From Ridgeia piscesae (lineage: Eukaryota > Annelida > Polychaeta > Sabellida > Siboglinidae), in contig JAODUO010001332.1 of NCBI GenBank assembly GCA_025642075.2, positions 91,001 through 155,000 of the forward strand: a stretch of DNA of 64,000 nucleotides, written 5' to 3'. This document shows positions 30,801 through 42,773 of the stretch, piece by piece (the stretch's first letter is position 1; the number at the start of each line of letters is the position of its first letter). Both the position numbers and the translations under genes were made by a program. Under the pieces are notes generated by a model, which was not told the origin of the DNA, ran no database searches, and saw nothing but the letters and a program-made list of their open reading frames with translations.

Positions 30801-33800
30801 AACCACTGTCTATTGCCAGTAACTCAATGATACAGCTGAGTGAACTGAAGCAAAGTAGATTGAACAAAAATATATTCCAAGGTTTTATTATCGCCGCACA
30901 TATTTCGAATCCTGATAATCTTAGTCGAGAGACCGAATCTCTACGCCTGAGTCACTGCGCTCGACAACAGTAGCCTTACCTACCATCACTATCAACATCT
31001 ACTATTTCTACTGGTAATTATAGTACAACTGTTTTTTAACATTTCTGATGTTCTAAGAGAACACACATCAGTCAAAGGAATATACCACTTTTACTTGACT
31101 TAACATGCCGAGTAAGGGTGCAATCAAGTGTTGGGATACAGAATAACTGATAGCAACGCAATTGTTCACTCTGGAAATTAACCATTTCTCACAAGAATAC
31201 AGCAACCTTTTCTATTATAAGTACTGACAATTTTATGTTAACATATTAACGTTTTAGCACAGCATGTAGATCTCCAAAAATACATTAATCGTGGACATCG
31301 ACCGACCTAAACGGACCGAATCTAGTCATAGGAAATTGAACGAGAACAGTTAAATAAGTAATTGTCGGATTCGGTAATAAAACTGTATACACAAATAGAT
31401 TACCTTGACAAACTCCGGCGTCGTCCGCAGAGTATCCCGTATTACAGGACGTGCACATTGTGTTTTCATCATTGCAAGTGGCACAGTTGTTTTCGCCAGC
31501 AACACATACTAAAGGAAACAATACTACCATCAATTTCCTTTATTCAATTTACCTGACAGAAAGGACAGGGTGGGTATAACATTGCATACATCTTCTTTCG
31601 ATATTAAAAAGGTATGATCTTATATAGCACTGCATGTTGTACTCAGGACTGCTGAAAGCGTATGAAACTTTACTTCTTTGATAGACTTATTTACACAAAC
31701 ACTGCCTCAATTTCTCTGGCATCCCGCCATATTCTACAATTCAAGCGCGAAAACTGATACTAAACAAATCAACCACTGTCTATTGCCAGGAACTCATTGA
31801 TACAGCTGAGTGAACTGAAGCAAAGTAGATTGAACAAAAATATATTCCAAGGTTTTATTATCGCCGCACATATTTCGAATCCTGATCATCTTAGTCGAGA
31901 GACCGAAGCTCTACGCCTGAATCACTGCGCTCGACAACAATAGCGTTACCTGCCATCACTATCAACATCCACTATTTCTACTGATAATTATAGTACAACT
32001 GTTTTTTAACATTTCTGATGTTCTAAGAGAACACACATCACTCGAAGGAAAATACCACTTTCACTTGACTTGACAAGCCGAGTAACGGTGCAAATAAGTG
32101 TTGGCATGCAGAGTAGCATGTAGATCTCCAAAAATACATTAATCGTGGACATCGACCGACCTAAAAGGACCGAATCTAGTCATAGGAAATTGAACGAGAA
32201 CAGTTAAATAAGTAATTGTCGGATTCGGTAATAAAACTGTATACACAAATAGATTACCTTGACAAACTCCGTCGGCGTCCGCAGAGTATCCCGTACTACA
32301 GGACGTGCACATTGTGTTTTCATCATTGCAAGTGGCACAGTTGTTTTCGCCAGCAGTACATGTTAACGCTAAAGGAAAAACAACTACCATTAATGTATCA
32401 TTTCTAATTTACGTTAAATAAAGGACAGGGTGGTAGTAATGCTGCAGACATCTTTTTCTATATTAGAAATGTATCATATTATATAGCGCTGCATGTTGTA
32501 CTCAGGACTGTTATAAGCGCTTGAAACTTTACTTCTTTGATAGACTTATTTGCACAAACACTGCCTCAACTTCCCGCCATATGCTACAATTCAAGCGCGA
32601 AAACTGATACTAAACAAATCAACCACTGTCTATTGCCAGGAACTCATTGATACAGCTGAGTGAACTGAAGCAAAGTAGATTGAACAAAAATATATTCCAA
32701 GGTTTTATTATCGCCGCACATATTTCGAATCCTGATAATCTTAGTAGAGAGACCGAAGCTCTACGCCTGAATCACTGCGCTCGACAACAATAGCGTTACC
32801 TGCCATCACTATCAACATCCACTATTTCTACTGATAATTATAGTACAACTGTTTTTTAACATTTCTGATGTTCTAAGAGAACGCACATCAGTCAAAGGAA
32901 TATACCACTTTTACTTGACTTAACATGCCGAGTAAGGGTGCAATCAAGTGTTGGGATACAGAATAACTGATAGCAACGCAATTGTTCACTCTGGAAATTA
33001 ACCATTTCTCACAAGAATACAGCAACCTTTTCTATTATAAGTACTGACAATTTTATGTTAACATATTAACGTTTTAGCACAGCATGTAGATCTCCAAAAA
33101 TACATTAATCGTGGACATCGACCGACCTAAAAGGACCGAATCTAGTCATAGGAAATTGAACGAGAACAGTTAAATAAGTAATTGTCGGATTCGGTAATAA
33201 AACTGTATACACAAATAGATTACCTTGACAAACTCCGGCGTCGTCCGCAGAGTATCCCGTATTACAGGACGTGCACAGTTGTGTTGTCATCATTGCAAGT
33301 GGCACAGTTGTTTTCGCCAGCAACACATACTAAAGGAAACAATACTACCATCAATTTCCTTTATTCAATTTACCTGACAGAAAGGACAGGGTAGGGGTAA
33401 CATTGCAGACATCTTCTTTCGATATTAAAAAGGTATGATCTTATATAGCACTGCATGTTGTACTCAGGACTGCTGAAAGCGTATGAAACTTTACTTCTTT
33501 GATAGACTTATTTACACAAACACTGCCTCAATTTATCTGGCATCCCGCCATATTCTACAATTCAAGCGCGAAAACTGATACTAAACAAATCAACCACTGT
33601 CTATTGCCAGGAACTCATTGATACAGCTGAGTGAACTGAAGCAAAGTAGATTGAACAAAAATATATTCCAAGGTTTTATTATCGCCGCACATATTTCGAA
33701 TCCTGTTAATCTTAGTAGAGAGACCGAAGCTCTACGCCTGAATCACTGCGCTCGACAACAATAGCGTTACCTGCCATCACTATCAACATCCACTATTTCT

Positions 33801-36800
33801 ACTGATAATTATAGTACAACTGTTTTTTAACATTTCTGATGTTCTAAGAGAACACACATCACTCGAAGGAAAATACCACTTTCACTTGACTTGACAAGCC
33901 GAGTAACGGTGCAATCAAGTGTTGGGATACAGAATAACTGATAGCAACGCAATTGTTCACTCTGGAAATTAACCATTTCTCACAAGAATACAGCAACCTT
34001 TTCTATTATAAGTACTGACAATTTTATGTTAACATATTAACGTTTTAGCACAGCATGTAGATCTCCAAAAATACATTAATCGTGGACATCGACCGACCTA
34101 AAAGGACCGAATCTAGTCATAGGAAATTGAACGAGAACAGTTAAATAAGTAATTGTCGGATTCGGTAATAAAACTGTATACACAAATAGATTACCTTGAC
34201 AAACTCCGGCGTCGTCCGCAGAGTATCCCGTATTACAGGACGTGCACATTGTATTGTCATCATTGCAAGTGGCACAGTTGTTTTCGCCAGCAACACATAC
34301 TAAAGGAAACAATACTACCATCAATTTCCTTTATTCAATTTACCTGACAGAAAGGACAGGGTGGGTATAACATTGCAGACATCTTCTTTCGATATTAAAA
34401 AGGTATGATCTTATATAGCACTGCATGTTGTACTCAGGACTGCTGAAAGCGTATGAAACTTTACTTCTTTGATAGACTTATTTACACAAACACTGCCTCA
34501 ATTTCTCTGGCATCCCGCCATATTCTACAATTCAAGCGCGAAAACTGATACTAAACAAATCAACCACTGTCTATTGCCAGGAACTCATTGATATAGCTGA
34601 GTGAACTGAAGCAAAGTAGATTGAACAAAAATATATTCCAAGGTTTTATTATCGCCGCACATATTTCGAATCCTGTTAATCTTAGTAGAGAGACCGAAGC
34701 TCTACGCCTGAATCACTGCGCTCGACAACAATAGCGTTACCTGCCATCACTATCAACATCCACTATTTCTACTGATAATTATAGTACAACTGTTTTGTAA
34801 CATTTCTGATGTTCTAAGAGAACACACATCACTCTTCGAAGGAAAATACCACTTTCACTTGACTTGACAAGCCGAGTAACGGTGCAAATAAGTGTTGGCA
34901 TGCAGAGTAGCATGTAGATCTCCAAAAATACATTAATCGTGGACATCGACCGACCTAAAAGGACCGAATCTAGTCATAGGAAATTGAACGAGAACAGTTA
35001 AATAATTAAATGTCGGATTCGGTAATAAAACTGTATACACAAATAGATTACCTTGACAAACTCCGTCGGCGTCCGCAGAGTATCCCGTACTACAGGACGT
35101 GCACATTGTGTTTTCATCATTGCAAGTGGCACAGTTGTTTTCGCCAGCAGTACATGTTAACGCTAAAGGAAAAAACAACTACCATTAATGTATCATTTCT
35201 AATTTACGTTAAATAAAGGACAGGGTGGTAGTAATGCTGCAGACATCTTTTTCTATATTAGAAATGTATCATATTATATAGCGCTGCATGTTGTACTCAG
35301 GACTGTTATAAGCGCTTGAAACTTTACTTCTTTGATAGACTTATTTGCACAAACACTGCCTCAACTTCCCGCCATATGCTACAATTCAAGCGCGAAAACT
35401 GATACTAAGCAAATCAACCACTGTCTATTGCCAGTAACTCAATGATACAGCTGAGTGAACTGAAGCAAAGTAGATTGAACAAAAATATATTCCAAGGTTT
35501 TATTATCGCCGCACATATTTCGAATCCTGATAATCTTAGTCGAGAGACCGAATCTCTACGCCTGAGTCACTGCGCTCGACAACAGTAGCCTTACCTACCA
35601 TCACTATCAACATCTACTATTTCTACTGGTAATTATAGTACAACTGTTTTTTAACATTTCTGATGTTCTAAGAGAACACACATCACTCAAAGGAATATAC
35701 CACTTTTACTTGACTTAACATGCCGAGTAAGGGTGCAATCAAGTGTTGGGATACAGAATAACTGATAGCAACGCAATTGTTCACTCTGGAAATTAACCAT
35801 TTCTCACAAGAATACAGCAACCTTTTCTATTATAAGTACTGACAATTTTATGTTAACATATTAACGTTTTAGCACAGCATGTAGATCTCCAAAAATACAT
35901 TAATCGTGGACATCGACCGACCTAAACGGACCGAATCTAGTCATAGGAAATTGAACGAGAACAGTTAAATAATTAAATGTCGGATTCGGTAATAAAACTG
36001 TATACACAAATAGATTACCTTGACAAACTCCGTCGGCGTCCGCAGAGTATCCCGTACTACAGGACGTGCACATTGTGTTTTCATCATTGCAAGTGGCACA
36101 GTTGTTTTCGCCAGCAGTACATGTTAACGCTAAAGGAAAAAACAACTACCATTAATGTATCATTTCTAATTTACGTTAAATAAAGGACAGGGTGGTAGTA
36201 ATGCTGCAGACATCTTTTTCTATATTAGAAATGTATCATATTATATAGCGCTGCATGTTGTACTCAGGACTGTTATAAGCGCTTGAAACTTTACTTCTTT
36301 GATAGACTTATTTACACAAACACTGCCTCAATTTATCTGGCATCCCGCCATATTCTACAATTCAAGCGCGAAAACTGATACTAAACAAATCAACCACTGT
36401 CTATTGCCAGGAACTCATTGATACAGCTGAGTGAACTGAAGCAAAGTAGATTGAACAAAAATATATTCCAAGGTTTTATTATCGCCGCACATATTTCGAA
36501 TCCTGATAATCTTAGTCGAGAGACCGAATCTCTACGCCTGAGTCACTGCGCTCGACAACAGTAGCCTTACCTACCATCACTATCAACATCTACTATTTCT
36601 ACTGGTAATTATAGTACAACTGTTTTTTAACATTTCTGATGTTCTAAGAGAACACACATCACTCAAAGGAATATACCACTTTTACTTGACTTAACATGCC
36701 GAGTAAGGGTGCAATCAAGTGTTGGGATACAGAATAACTGATAGCAACGCAATTGTTCACTCTGGAAATTAACCATTTCTCACAAGAATACAGCAACCTT

Positions 36801-39800
36801 TTCTATTATAAGTACTGACAATTTTATGTTAACATATTAACGTTTTAGCACAGCATGTAGATCTCCAAAAATACATTAATCGTGGACATCGACCGACCTA
36901 AACGGACCGAATCTAGTCATAGGAAATTGAACGAGAACAGTTAAATAAGTAATTGTCGGATTCGGTAATAAAACTGTATACACAAATAGATTACCTTGAC
37001 AAACTCCGGCGTCGTCCGCAGAGTATCCCGTATTACAGGACGTGCACATTGTGTTTTCATCATTGCAAGTGGCACAGTTGTTTTCGCCAGCAACACATAC
37101 TAAAGGAAACAATACTACCATCAATTTCCTTTATTCAATTCAGGACTGCTGAAAGCGTATGAAACTTTACTTCTTTGATAGACTTATTTACACAAACACT
37201 GCCTCAATTTCCTTGGCATCCCGCCATATTCTACAATTCAAGCGCGAAAACTGTTACTAAACAAATCAACCACTGTCTATTGCCAGGAACTCATTGATAC
37301 AGCTGAGTGAACTGAAGCAAAGTAGATTGAACAAAAATATATTCCAAGGTTTTATTATCGCCGCACATATTTCGAATCCTGTTAATCTTAGTAGAGAGAC
37401 CGAAGCTCTACGCCTGAATCACTGCGCTCGACAACAATAGCGTTACCTGCCATCACTATCAACATCCACTATTTCTACTGATAATTATAGTACAACTGTT
37501 TTGTAACATTTCTGATGTTCTAAGAGAACACACATCACTCGAAGGAAAATACCACTTTCACTTGACTTGACAAGCCGAGTAACGGTGCAAATAAGTGTTG
37601 GCATGCAGAGTAGCATGTAGATCTCCAAAAATACATTAATCGTGGACATCGACCGACCTAAAAGGACCGAATCTAGTCATAGGAAATTGAACGAGAACAG
37701 TTAAATAATTAAATGTCGGATTCGGTAATAAAACTGTATACACAAATAGATTACCTTGACAAACTCCGTCGGCGTCCGCAGAGTATCCCGTACTACAGGA
37801 CGTGCACATTGTGTTTTCATCATTGCAAGTGGCACAGTTGTTTTCGCCAGCAGTACATGTTAACGCTAAAGGAAAAAACAACTACCATTAATGTATCATT
37901 TCTAATTTACGTTAAATAAAGGACAGGGTGGTAGTAATGCTGCAGACATCTTTTTCTATATTAGAAATGTATCATATTATATAGCGCTGCATGTTGTACT
38001 CAGGACTGTTATAAGCGCTTGAAACTTTACTTCTTTGATAGACTTATTTGCACAAACACTGCCTCAACTTCCCGCCATATGCTACAATTCAAGCGCGAAA
38101 ACTGATACTAAACAAATCAACCACTGTCTATTGCCAGTAACTCAATGATACAGCTGAGTGAACTGAAGCAAAGTAGATTGAACAAAAATATATTCCAAGG
38201 TTTTATTATCGCCGCACATATTTCGAATCCTGATAATCTTAGTCGAGAGACCGAATCTCTACGCCTGAATCACTGCGCTCGACAACAATAGCGTTACCTG
38301 CCATCACTATCAACATCCACTATTTCTACTGATAATTAGAGTACAACTGTTTTTTAACATTTCTGATGTTCTAATAGAACGCACATCAGTCAAAGGAATA
38401 TACCACTTTTACTTGACTTAACATGCCGAGTAAGGGTGCAATCAAGTGTTGGGATACAGAATAACTGATAGCAACGCAATTGTTCACTCTGGAAATTAAC
38501 CATTTCTCACAAGAATACAACAACCTTTTCTATTATAAGTACTGACAATTTTTTTTTAAAATATTAACTTTTTCAACATGTAGATCCCCAAAAAATACAT
38601 TAATCTGGACACCACCTAAAAGGACCGAATCTAGTCATAAAATTGAAGAGAACAAAAAATAAGTAATTGTCGGATTCTTAAAAAAATTAACACAAATAGA
38701 TTACCTTGACAAACTCCGGCGTCGTCCGCAGAGTATCCCGTATTACAGGACGTGCACGTTGTGTTGTCATCATTGCAAGTGGCACAGTTGTTTTCGCCAG
38801 CAGTACATGCTAAAGGAAACAATACTACCATCAATTTCCTTTATTCAATTTACTTGACAGAAAGGACAGGGTGGGGGTAACACTGCAGACATCTTCTTCC
38901 GATATTAAAACTGTAAGATCTTATATAGTGCAGTATCCAGTACTCAAGTCTTTTCAAAGCGTTTGACACTTCTTTGGCAGACTTATTAATTCAATCACTG
39001 CTTCAGTGGGAAGCATATGCTACAATTAATGCGCGAAGACTGGTCGTACACATATCAACCACCGTCTATTGCCAGATACTCATTGATACAGCAGAGTGAA
39101 CTGCAGCAATGCAGAGTTAAAAACTATTCCAAGGTTTTAACAACTCAGCACATGTTTCGAGTCGAGTCGAGAAATCGAAATTCTACAACTGCGCTATTGC
39201 GCTCGACAACAGTAGGTATACCTACCTTAACTATCAACTTCTACTTATTCCTATTACTACTGGTAATTGTTAATCAACTATTGTTTAACATTTCCGATGT
39301 TCTAACAGAACATATATCTCTCACAAAATATACCATTTTTACTTGACTTGATACGCCCAGTAAATGTGCGATCCAATGTTGGTATGTAGAAGATCTGTTG
39401 AAAATGCAATTGTTCATTCTGGTAGTAAAAGCTTTCACACAAAAGTCTTATCTGGACAAACTCCTTTGGCCAAAATGTACCCAGTTTTGGATTCCGTTTG
39501 GATTTTTCACTGGTGATTGTTTGATAATTTTGTTTGCCAGCAACACATTCTATAACAAAGTTACAATTAGAATTTGCATAATTGCTAATATACAGATAGT
39601 TCGTAGTTATTCTGTGAAAATCTAGTTTTGTGAAAATCTGATTCAATACCCGTGTGTTTATAAAAATGTGACACTCCTTTTACTGCGAATAACTGACAGA
39701 TTTGTTGCGCAAAAAAATGCAAAAAAAAACATTGTTATCATTATTATTATATAAACTGCGCTGACGAAATTGACACTTCACACTGACAGTATATGTCATG

Positions 39801-39907
39801 ACGTTTACGTCATGTGTGAACATCCTACCTGAGTCTACGTGTGTAATGGATGCAGCAATCATCATTGCCACCAGAGCAGTGATCCACCACCCATCACCGG
39901 GCGCCAT
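27839..39907 (-). CDS. Secreted cysteine-rich repeat protein with amplified exon array
   Basis: Proposed gene, read on the minus strand: a signal-peptide exon (39829-39907), then twelve module exons at 38705-38809, 37755-37865, 36995-37099, 36019-36129, 35052-35162, 34195-34299, 33224-33329, 32258-32368, 31404-31508, 30438-30548, 29584-29688 and 28617-28727, then a short terminal exon (27839-27867). Every module exon begins with two bases and ends with one base of a split codon (phase 1-1), with TTTAG acceptors and CAAG|GTAATC donors. Each encodes a six-cysteine module of pattern C-x6-C-x2-C-x6-C-x2-C-x11-C (GENNCATCNDENTMC, TSCSTGY...GVCQ), resembling furin-like or growth-factor-receptor cysteine-rich repeats. 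The full product would be about 467 residues without a membrane segment, hence secreted. One exon (33224-33329) has a one-base insertion. Function is unknown; phase symmetry permits variable repeat number by alternative splicing. An additional 3' portion cannot be excluded. Confidence 0.7.
28617..28727 (-). CDS. Module exon 12 (111 bp, A-type)
   Basis: Last intact module before the broken terminal exon; six cysteines and standard borders. Confidence 0.9.
29584..29688 (-). CDS. Module exon 11 (105 bp, B-type)
   Basis: Intact B-type module; the only copy beginning V-C-V-S-G rather than V-C-V-A-G. Confidence 0.9.
30438..30548 (-). CDS. Module exon 10 (111 bp, A-type)
   Basis: Intact A-type module with six cysteines and standard splice borders. 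Confidence 0.9.
31404..31508 (-). CDS. Module exon 9 (105 bp, B-type)
   Basis: Intact B-type module with VCVAGENNC start and standard splice borders. Confidence 0.9.
32258..32368 (-). CDS. Module exon 8 (111 bp, A-type)
   Basis: Intact A-type module. Its donor-side intron carries the B-type marker AATAAGTAATTG, indicating conversion. Confidence 0.9.
33224..33329 (-). pseudogene. Module exon 7 (106 bp, frameshifted B-type)
   Basis: Compared with all other B-type copies there is one extra base at about 33277 (GTGCACAGTTG against GTGCACGTTG). Inclusion of this exon would shift the frame between the third and fourth cysteines. Splice sites are unchanged, so skipping would keep the frame. A sequencing error is possible. 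Confidence 0.8.
34195..34299 (-). CDS. Module exon 6 (105 bp, B-type)
   Basis: Intact B-type module with C-N-D-D-N-T-M-C in place of C-N-D-E-N-T-M-C. Confidence 0.9.
35052..35162 (-). CDS. Module exon 5 (111 bp, A-type)
   Basis: Intact A-type module, directly adjacent to another A-type module in the array, breaking the A-B alternation. Confidence 0.9.
36019..36129 (-). CDS. Module exon 4 (111 bp, A-type exon in B-type flank)
   Basis: A-type module in a unit whose low-coordinate flank has B-type markers, marking a recombination junction. All six cysteines are intact. Confidence 0.9.
36995..37099 (-). CDS. Module exon 3 (105 bp, B-type)
   Basis: Encodes VCVAGENNCATC followed by NTGYSADDAG; all six cysteines present. 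The intron on its 5' side (higher coordinates) carries the ~100-base deletion. Confidence 0.9.
37755..37865 (-). CDS. Module exon 2 (111 bp, A-type)
   Basis: Encodes ALTCTAGENNCATC followed by the STGYSADADG variant, with all six cysteines present; standard borders. Confidence 0.9.
38705..38809 (-). CDS. Module exon 1 (105 bp, B-type)
   Basis: First intact module after the signal peptide: A-C-T-A-G-E-N-N-C-A-T-C-N-D-D-N-T-T-C, then the NTGYSADDAG variant. It starts with CA instead of TA, giving alanine at the junction. Flanking sequence (38550-38690) is more diverged than in other units. Confidence 0.85.
39452..39549 (-). pseudogene. Decayed module exon nearest the signal peptide
   Basis: Minus-strand TTATAG|AATGTGTTGCTGGC retains the acceptor and the C-V-A-G start, but the rest reads K-Q-N-Y-Q-T-I-T-S-E-K, having lost five of the six cysteines, and the CAAG|GTAATC donor has become CCAGATAAG. 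The surrounding sequence is also alignable to the repeat unit at low identity. Confidence 0.75.
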
Positions 39908-39915
39908 ATTGACGT
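39829..39915 (-). CDS. Signal-peptide exon of the cysteine-rich gene
   Basis: CTTGTCTTGCAG acceptor, eight bases of 5' UTR, ATG at 39907, then 26 codons plus G before a G|GTAGGA donor. The peptide M-A-P-G-D-G-W-W-I-T-A-L-V-A-M-M-I-A-A-S-I-T-H-V-D-S has a hydrophobic core and a plausible cleavage site near A-A-S or T-H-V-D-S. Its phase (1) matches the module exons. The acceptor upstream of the ATG implies a further non-coding exon at higher coordinates. Confidence 0.7.
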
Positions 39916-41295
39916 CTGCAAGACAAGACACGAAATAATGTCTATGTAATAATGTCTACAGAACATATAAACATTGCAATGGCTTATCAGTACTTAGACA
40001 TTCATGACATATATAATAACTAAATAAAAAATAAGTTAATAATAATTTGGTAGGCCAGGACCCGCTCGGTGTGGCATGATAGAACTTTGCAGATTAGACA
40101 TTCGGGCAATGCCCTGGAACGCCCTCTTTGTTGGATATAAAAAGGGCTGAAAACATTATACACTGTGCTGTTACTGTGAATAAAGACCTATGATGCAACG
40201 TCCAATCGTCGTCATACTAGGCCGTCGCAGTAGCAGTCATTCCGATGTAACACGTGTGTGGGGCAAGTTAAACAACAACAAACTGCAAGTATATCACACT
40301 CACGTATAGTTGATTCCAGACACCGGGAACCGTTTACAACAACAAATATGTGCATGTATGTGCTTGTGCGTGTTGAAGAATAGTTAACAATGTTTTTTTT
40401 TACTTTAAGTTTTGTTTATAATTTTTTATTGTTCGGCAAATTTTTTTGTCATTTCCCCCCGGTCCTTGAAAAAAGGAATTTTGGGGTTTTAATTTTATTT
40501 GGGGGTTTTTAAAATATTAATTTTTTTAAATTAAATTAAATTTATATATCTATATATTTTTTTTTTCAAAATTTTTTTCATTATAAATTTTTTTAAAAAA
40601 ATAATAACAAAAAAGTTTTAAAAACAAACCAGGCAAATTATATGAAAGGATGTTATATGTGTTATATGCGCTAATGTTGTATGATATGTGTACTGTTAAT
40701 TAGATTAATCTATATGTATTCTTGTTGCATGTTAATAACATTATGTACAGGGGCTGAAATGCCTTCGCGCCAAGCGACACTACTCAATGTATGCTATGCT
40801 TAGTCGCCAGGCGGCAGAACCTCTGTGTCCTCATATTGGTAGGTGCTGCCACCCAGTGATATAGCCTTTCATCGCCGCTAGCCCATTATGTACAGTCAAT
40901 GGTTTGAATTTGAGATGTGGAATTATAAAAAGGTATTGTTTTTTAGTTTTCAATTAGTTCGGAGTCGCTTATCAAAGTAATTCGCACACCGGCGGTTGTG
41001 TATGTATGGGATGATAAATATATACAAAACTAACACAAAACTCAACTCAACGTTGTTGTTATTGTCGTTTTTAAACTCGTTTTAATGAACGATATTGAAT
41101 ATTCGGTTCATTTTGCCGGTCTTCGGTTTTATCCGACAAGTTCACTTTGCTTAAAGTGAACGGTTATTACGGGGTTCACTCCGCGTGCATGATTAGTCAT
41201 TATAATCCGGCTGCAGTAAAGGACACATCACGCCATTGCGCACGGTGACTCGTTTTATGGTTATCTCTTACTGCACTAACTTTTGGATGTGTTTT
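39916..41295. other. Upstream of the cysteine-rich gene, with LTR-like and AT-rich sequence
   Basis: Contains the LTR-like segment at 40070-40252, a T-rich tract at about 40380-40620 and a second promoter-like segment with TATAAAAAGG near 40926. The non-coding first exon and promoter of the minus-strand gene may lie here but are not resolved. Confidence 0.3.
40070..40252 (+). mobile_element. LTR-like segment
   Basis: Starts TGTGGCATGATAGAAC and ends GATGTAACA (TG...CA borders), with GATATAAAAAGGG as a TATA-like box at about 40135 and AATAAAGACC as a polyadenylation-like signal about 45 bases later. Size and order resemble a short Gypsy-group solo LTR, but no target duplication or primer-binding site was seen. 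Confidence 0.35.
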
Positions 41296-41389
41296 CTCAA
41301 TGTTAAATCACGACAAAATGTTACATAATTCTGCTGTATTTTTTAAAAAGTCTTCGAGTTGTAGAACAATTGGGGAACAACGGTTAGGG

Positions 41390-42195
41390 GAACCCGGGCA
41401 AAATGGGAGAGTTAACGTTCCGCTGTCCGTCGCACTCACATGTTGCGCATTAGGGAAACAGTTTGTTGTGTATCGGCCAAACACACCAAAGCACAACTGG
41501 GCATGGTATTTTTGTTACTTCATTATTATTTATAAACACAGACTATCCCGTTTTACACGCAATATTCCCATTTTACCCACATATACGGGTAAAATGGGAT
41601 TTTCGGGAAATATGGAATGCATATTTAGTTGTGTCGTTCGCTAATGTGACGTGGTCCTGCATATTCAGAATAGTTATTTTAAGTAACTGATATATTAAAA
41701 CTAGTAAACTACAATAAGAATAGCCAAAATATGCGATATGGTAAGGTTGTATAAGTAAAATGTCATTCTTCTTTGTGAAGTTTACAACCTTTCCTTGGCG
41801 GATTACTATTCCTGTATAATTATGTAATCCATAGACCTCACATCTTTATGTAACTTAATGAGCTACTAGTTAAATTAAGCGATCTGCAGAAACAGGCATA
41901 TTGTCAAAGTAAATTGCATTGGTAATGGGTTTTTTTCAATGAAAAATACAAACACAAGACTGCATAACATGCACAACTGTTGCAAACCGTTGAACATTAA
42001 ACAGTTCAGTGTCCTATGGACCTTTAGCAAAGGTCACATCTAAAATATTCAACGTGCACAAATATCCTATGGTGTCTAACCATTAATCACAGACACGTTA
42101 CATTCCAGTCATTAAACAGGTATCATGTCTGGGCAAAACGGGATGATCCCATTTTGCTCGCATTAGTATATCCCACTTTGCCTGAATAGGCATGG
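41390..42195. repeat. Scattered GGGCAAAATGGGA motifs
   Basis: The motif or near matches occurs at about 41396 (+), 41568 (-), 41587 (+), 42132 (+ then - as an imperfect palindrome) and 42170 (-). No ORF of note lies between. They may be termini of nested small elements. Confidence 0.5.
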
Positions 42196-42688
42196 TTTAA
42201 TCAAACTGTGATACATTAATTATCGCTCACTCCCACGAAAAACTATTATACACTGAAACTTTCATAAACCAATACTACATCCTCACGACATTCGAAGTTG
42301 AAATACGACAAGTTGTTATACTTAGCAAACTTAGATGATCGTCAAACAAACAATTTAACAACGGATCAAAGCTATGGATTACAAACGATTGTTTCAATCC
42401 AAGCGAAAAGCCCATGGTTCCTCAGAAAAGTAGGTCAGATTCCAAAAAAATGACAGGGGTGTCCGTATTGCAAGTTAACATTATTTTAAAGGGCATATAA
42501 TTATCTTCACATGGGATGTAGATATGTTTTGTCATCAATTTAAAAAGTGGACAATGATGCAACAGATGTGCCAGTATATCAATATTTTACTATAACATGA
42601 CATATTACGTGACGTAACTTTTTAGGTTTCATGTCTCACACTCAAGACAGTGTAATTACCTACACACTGATACCAATATTATTATTAC

Positions 42689-42692
<4 letters not shown>

Positions 42693-42769
<77 letters not shown>
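42693..42769. repeat. (AT)n microsatellite
   Basis: About 77 bases of AT dinucleotide. Confidence 0.97.

Positions 42770-42773
<4 letters not shown>

Larger units (their letters stand above)
27849..38890. repeat. Tandem array of ~850-970-bp units carrying the module exon
   Basis: Twelve intact units plus one broken unit. Introns are nearly as conserved as the exons. Two unit types exist: A with a 111-bp exon and about 855-bp spacing to the next, and B with a 105-bp exon and an extra ~110-bp intron segment (about 967-bp spacing). From low to high coordinates the exon order is A-B-A-B-A-B-B-A-A-B-A-B, so the basic unit is a ~1.82 kb dimer. Between the 36995 and 37755 exons a ~100-base intron segment is deleted. 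Confidence 0.95.

Noticed and set aside
28498..38834. Plus-strand 60-70-codon ORFs starting M-S-D-S-V-I-K-L-Y in every array unit
   Set aside because: Shadow frames antisense to the donor side and intron of the module exons; repetition follows from the array, and the minus-strand exons explain the conservation.
27708..38890. CRISPR-like array interpretation of regularly spaced repeats
   Set aside because: Units are ~850-970 bp, contain introns and coding exons, and the genome is eukaryotic.
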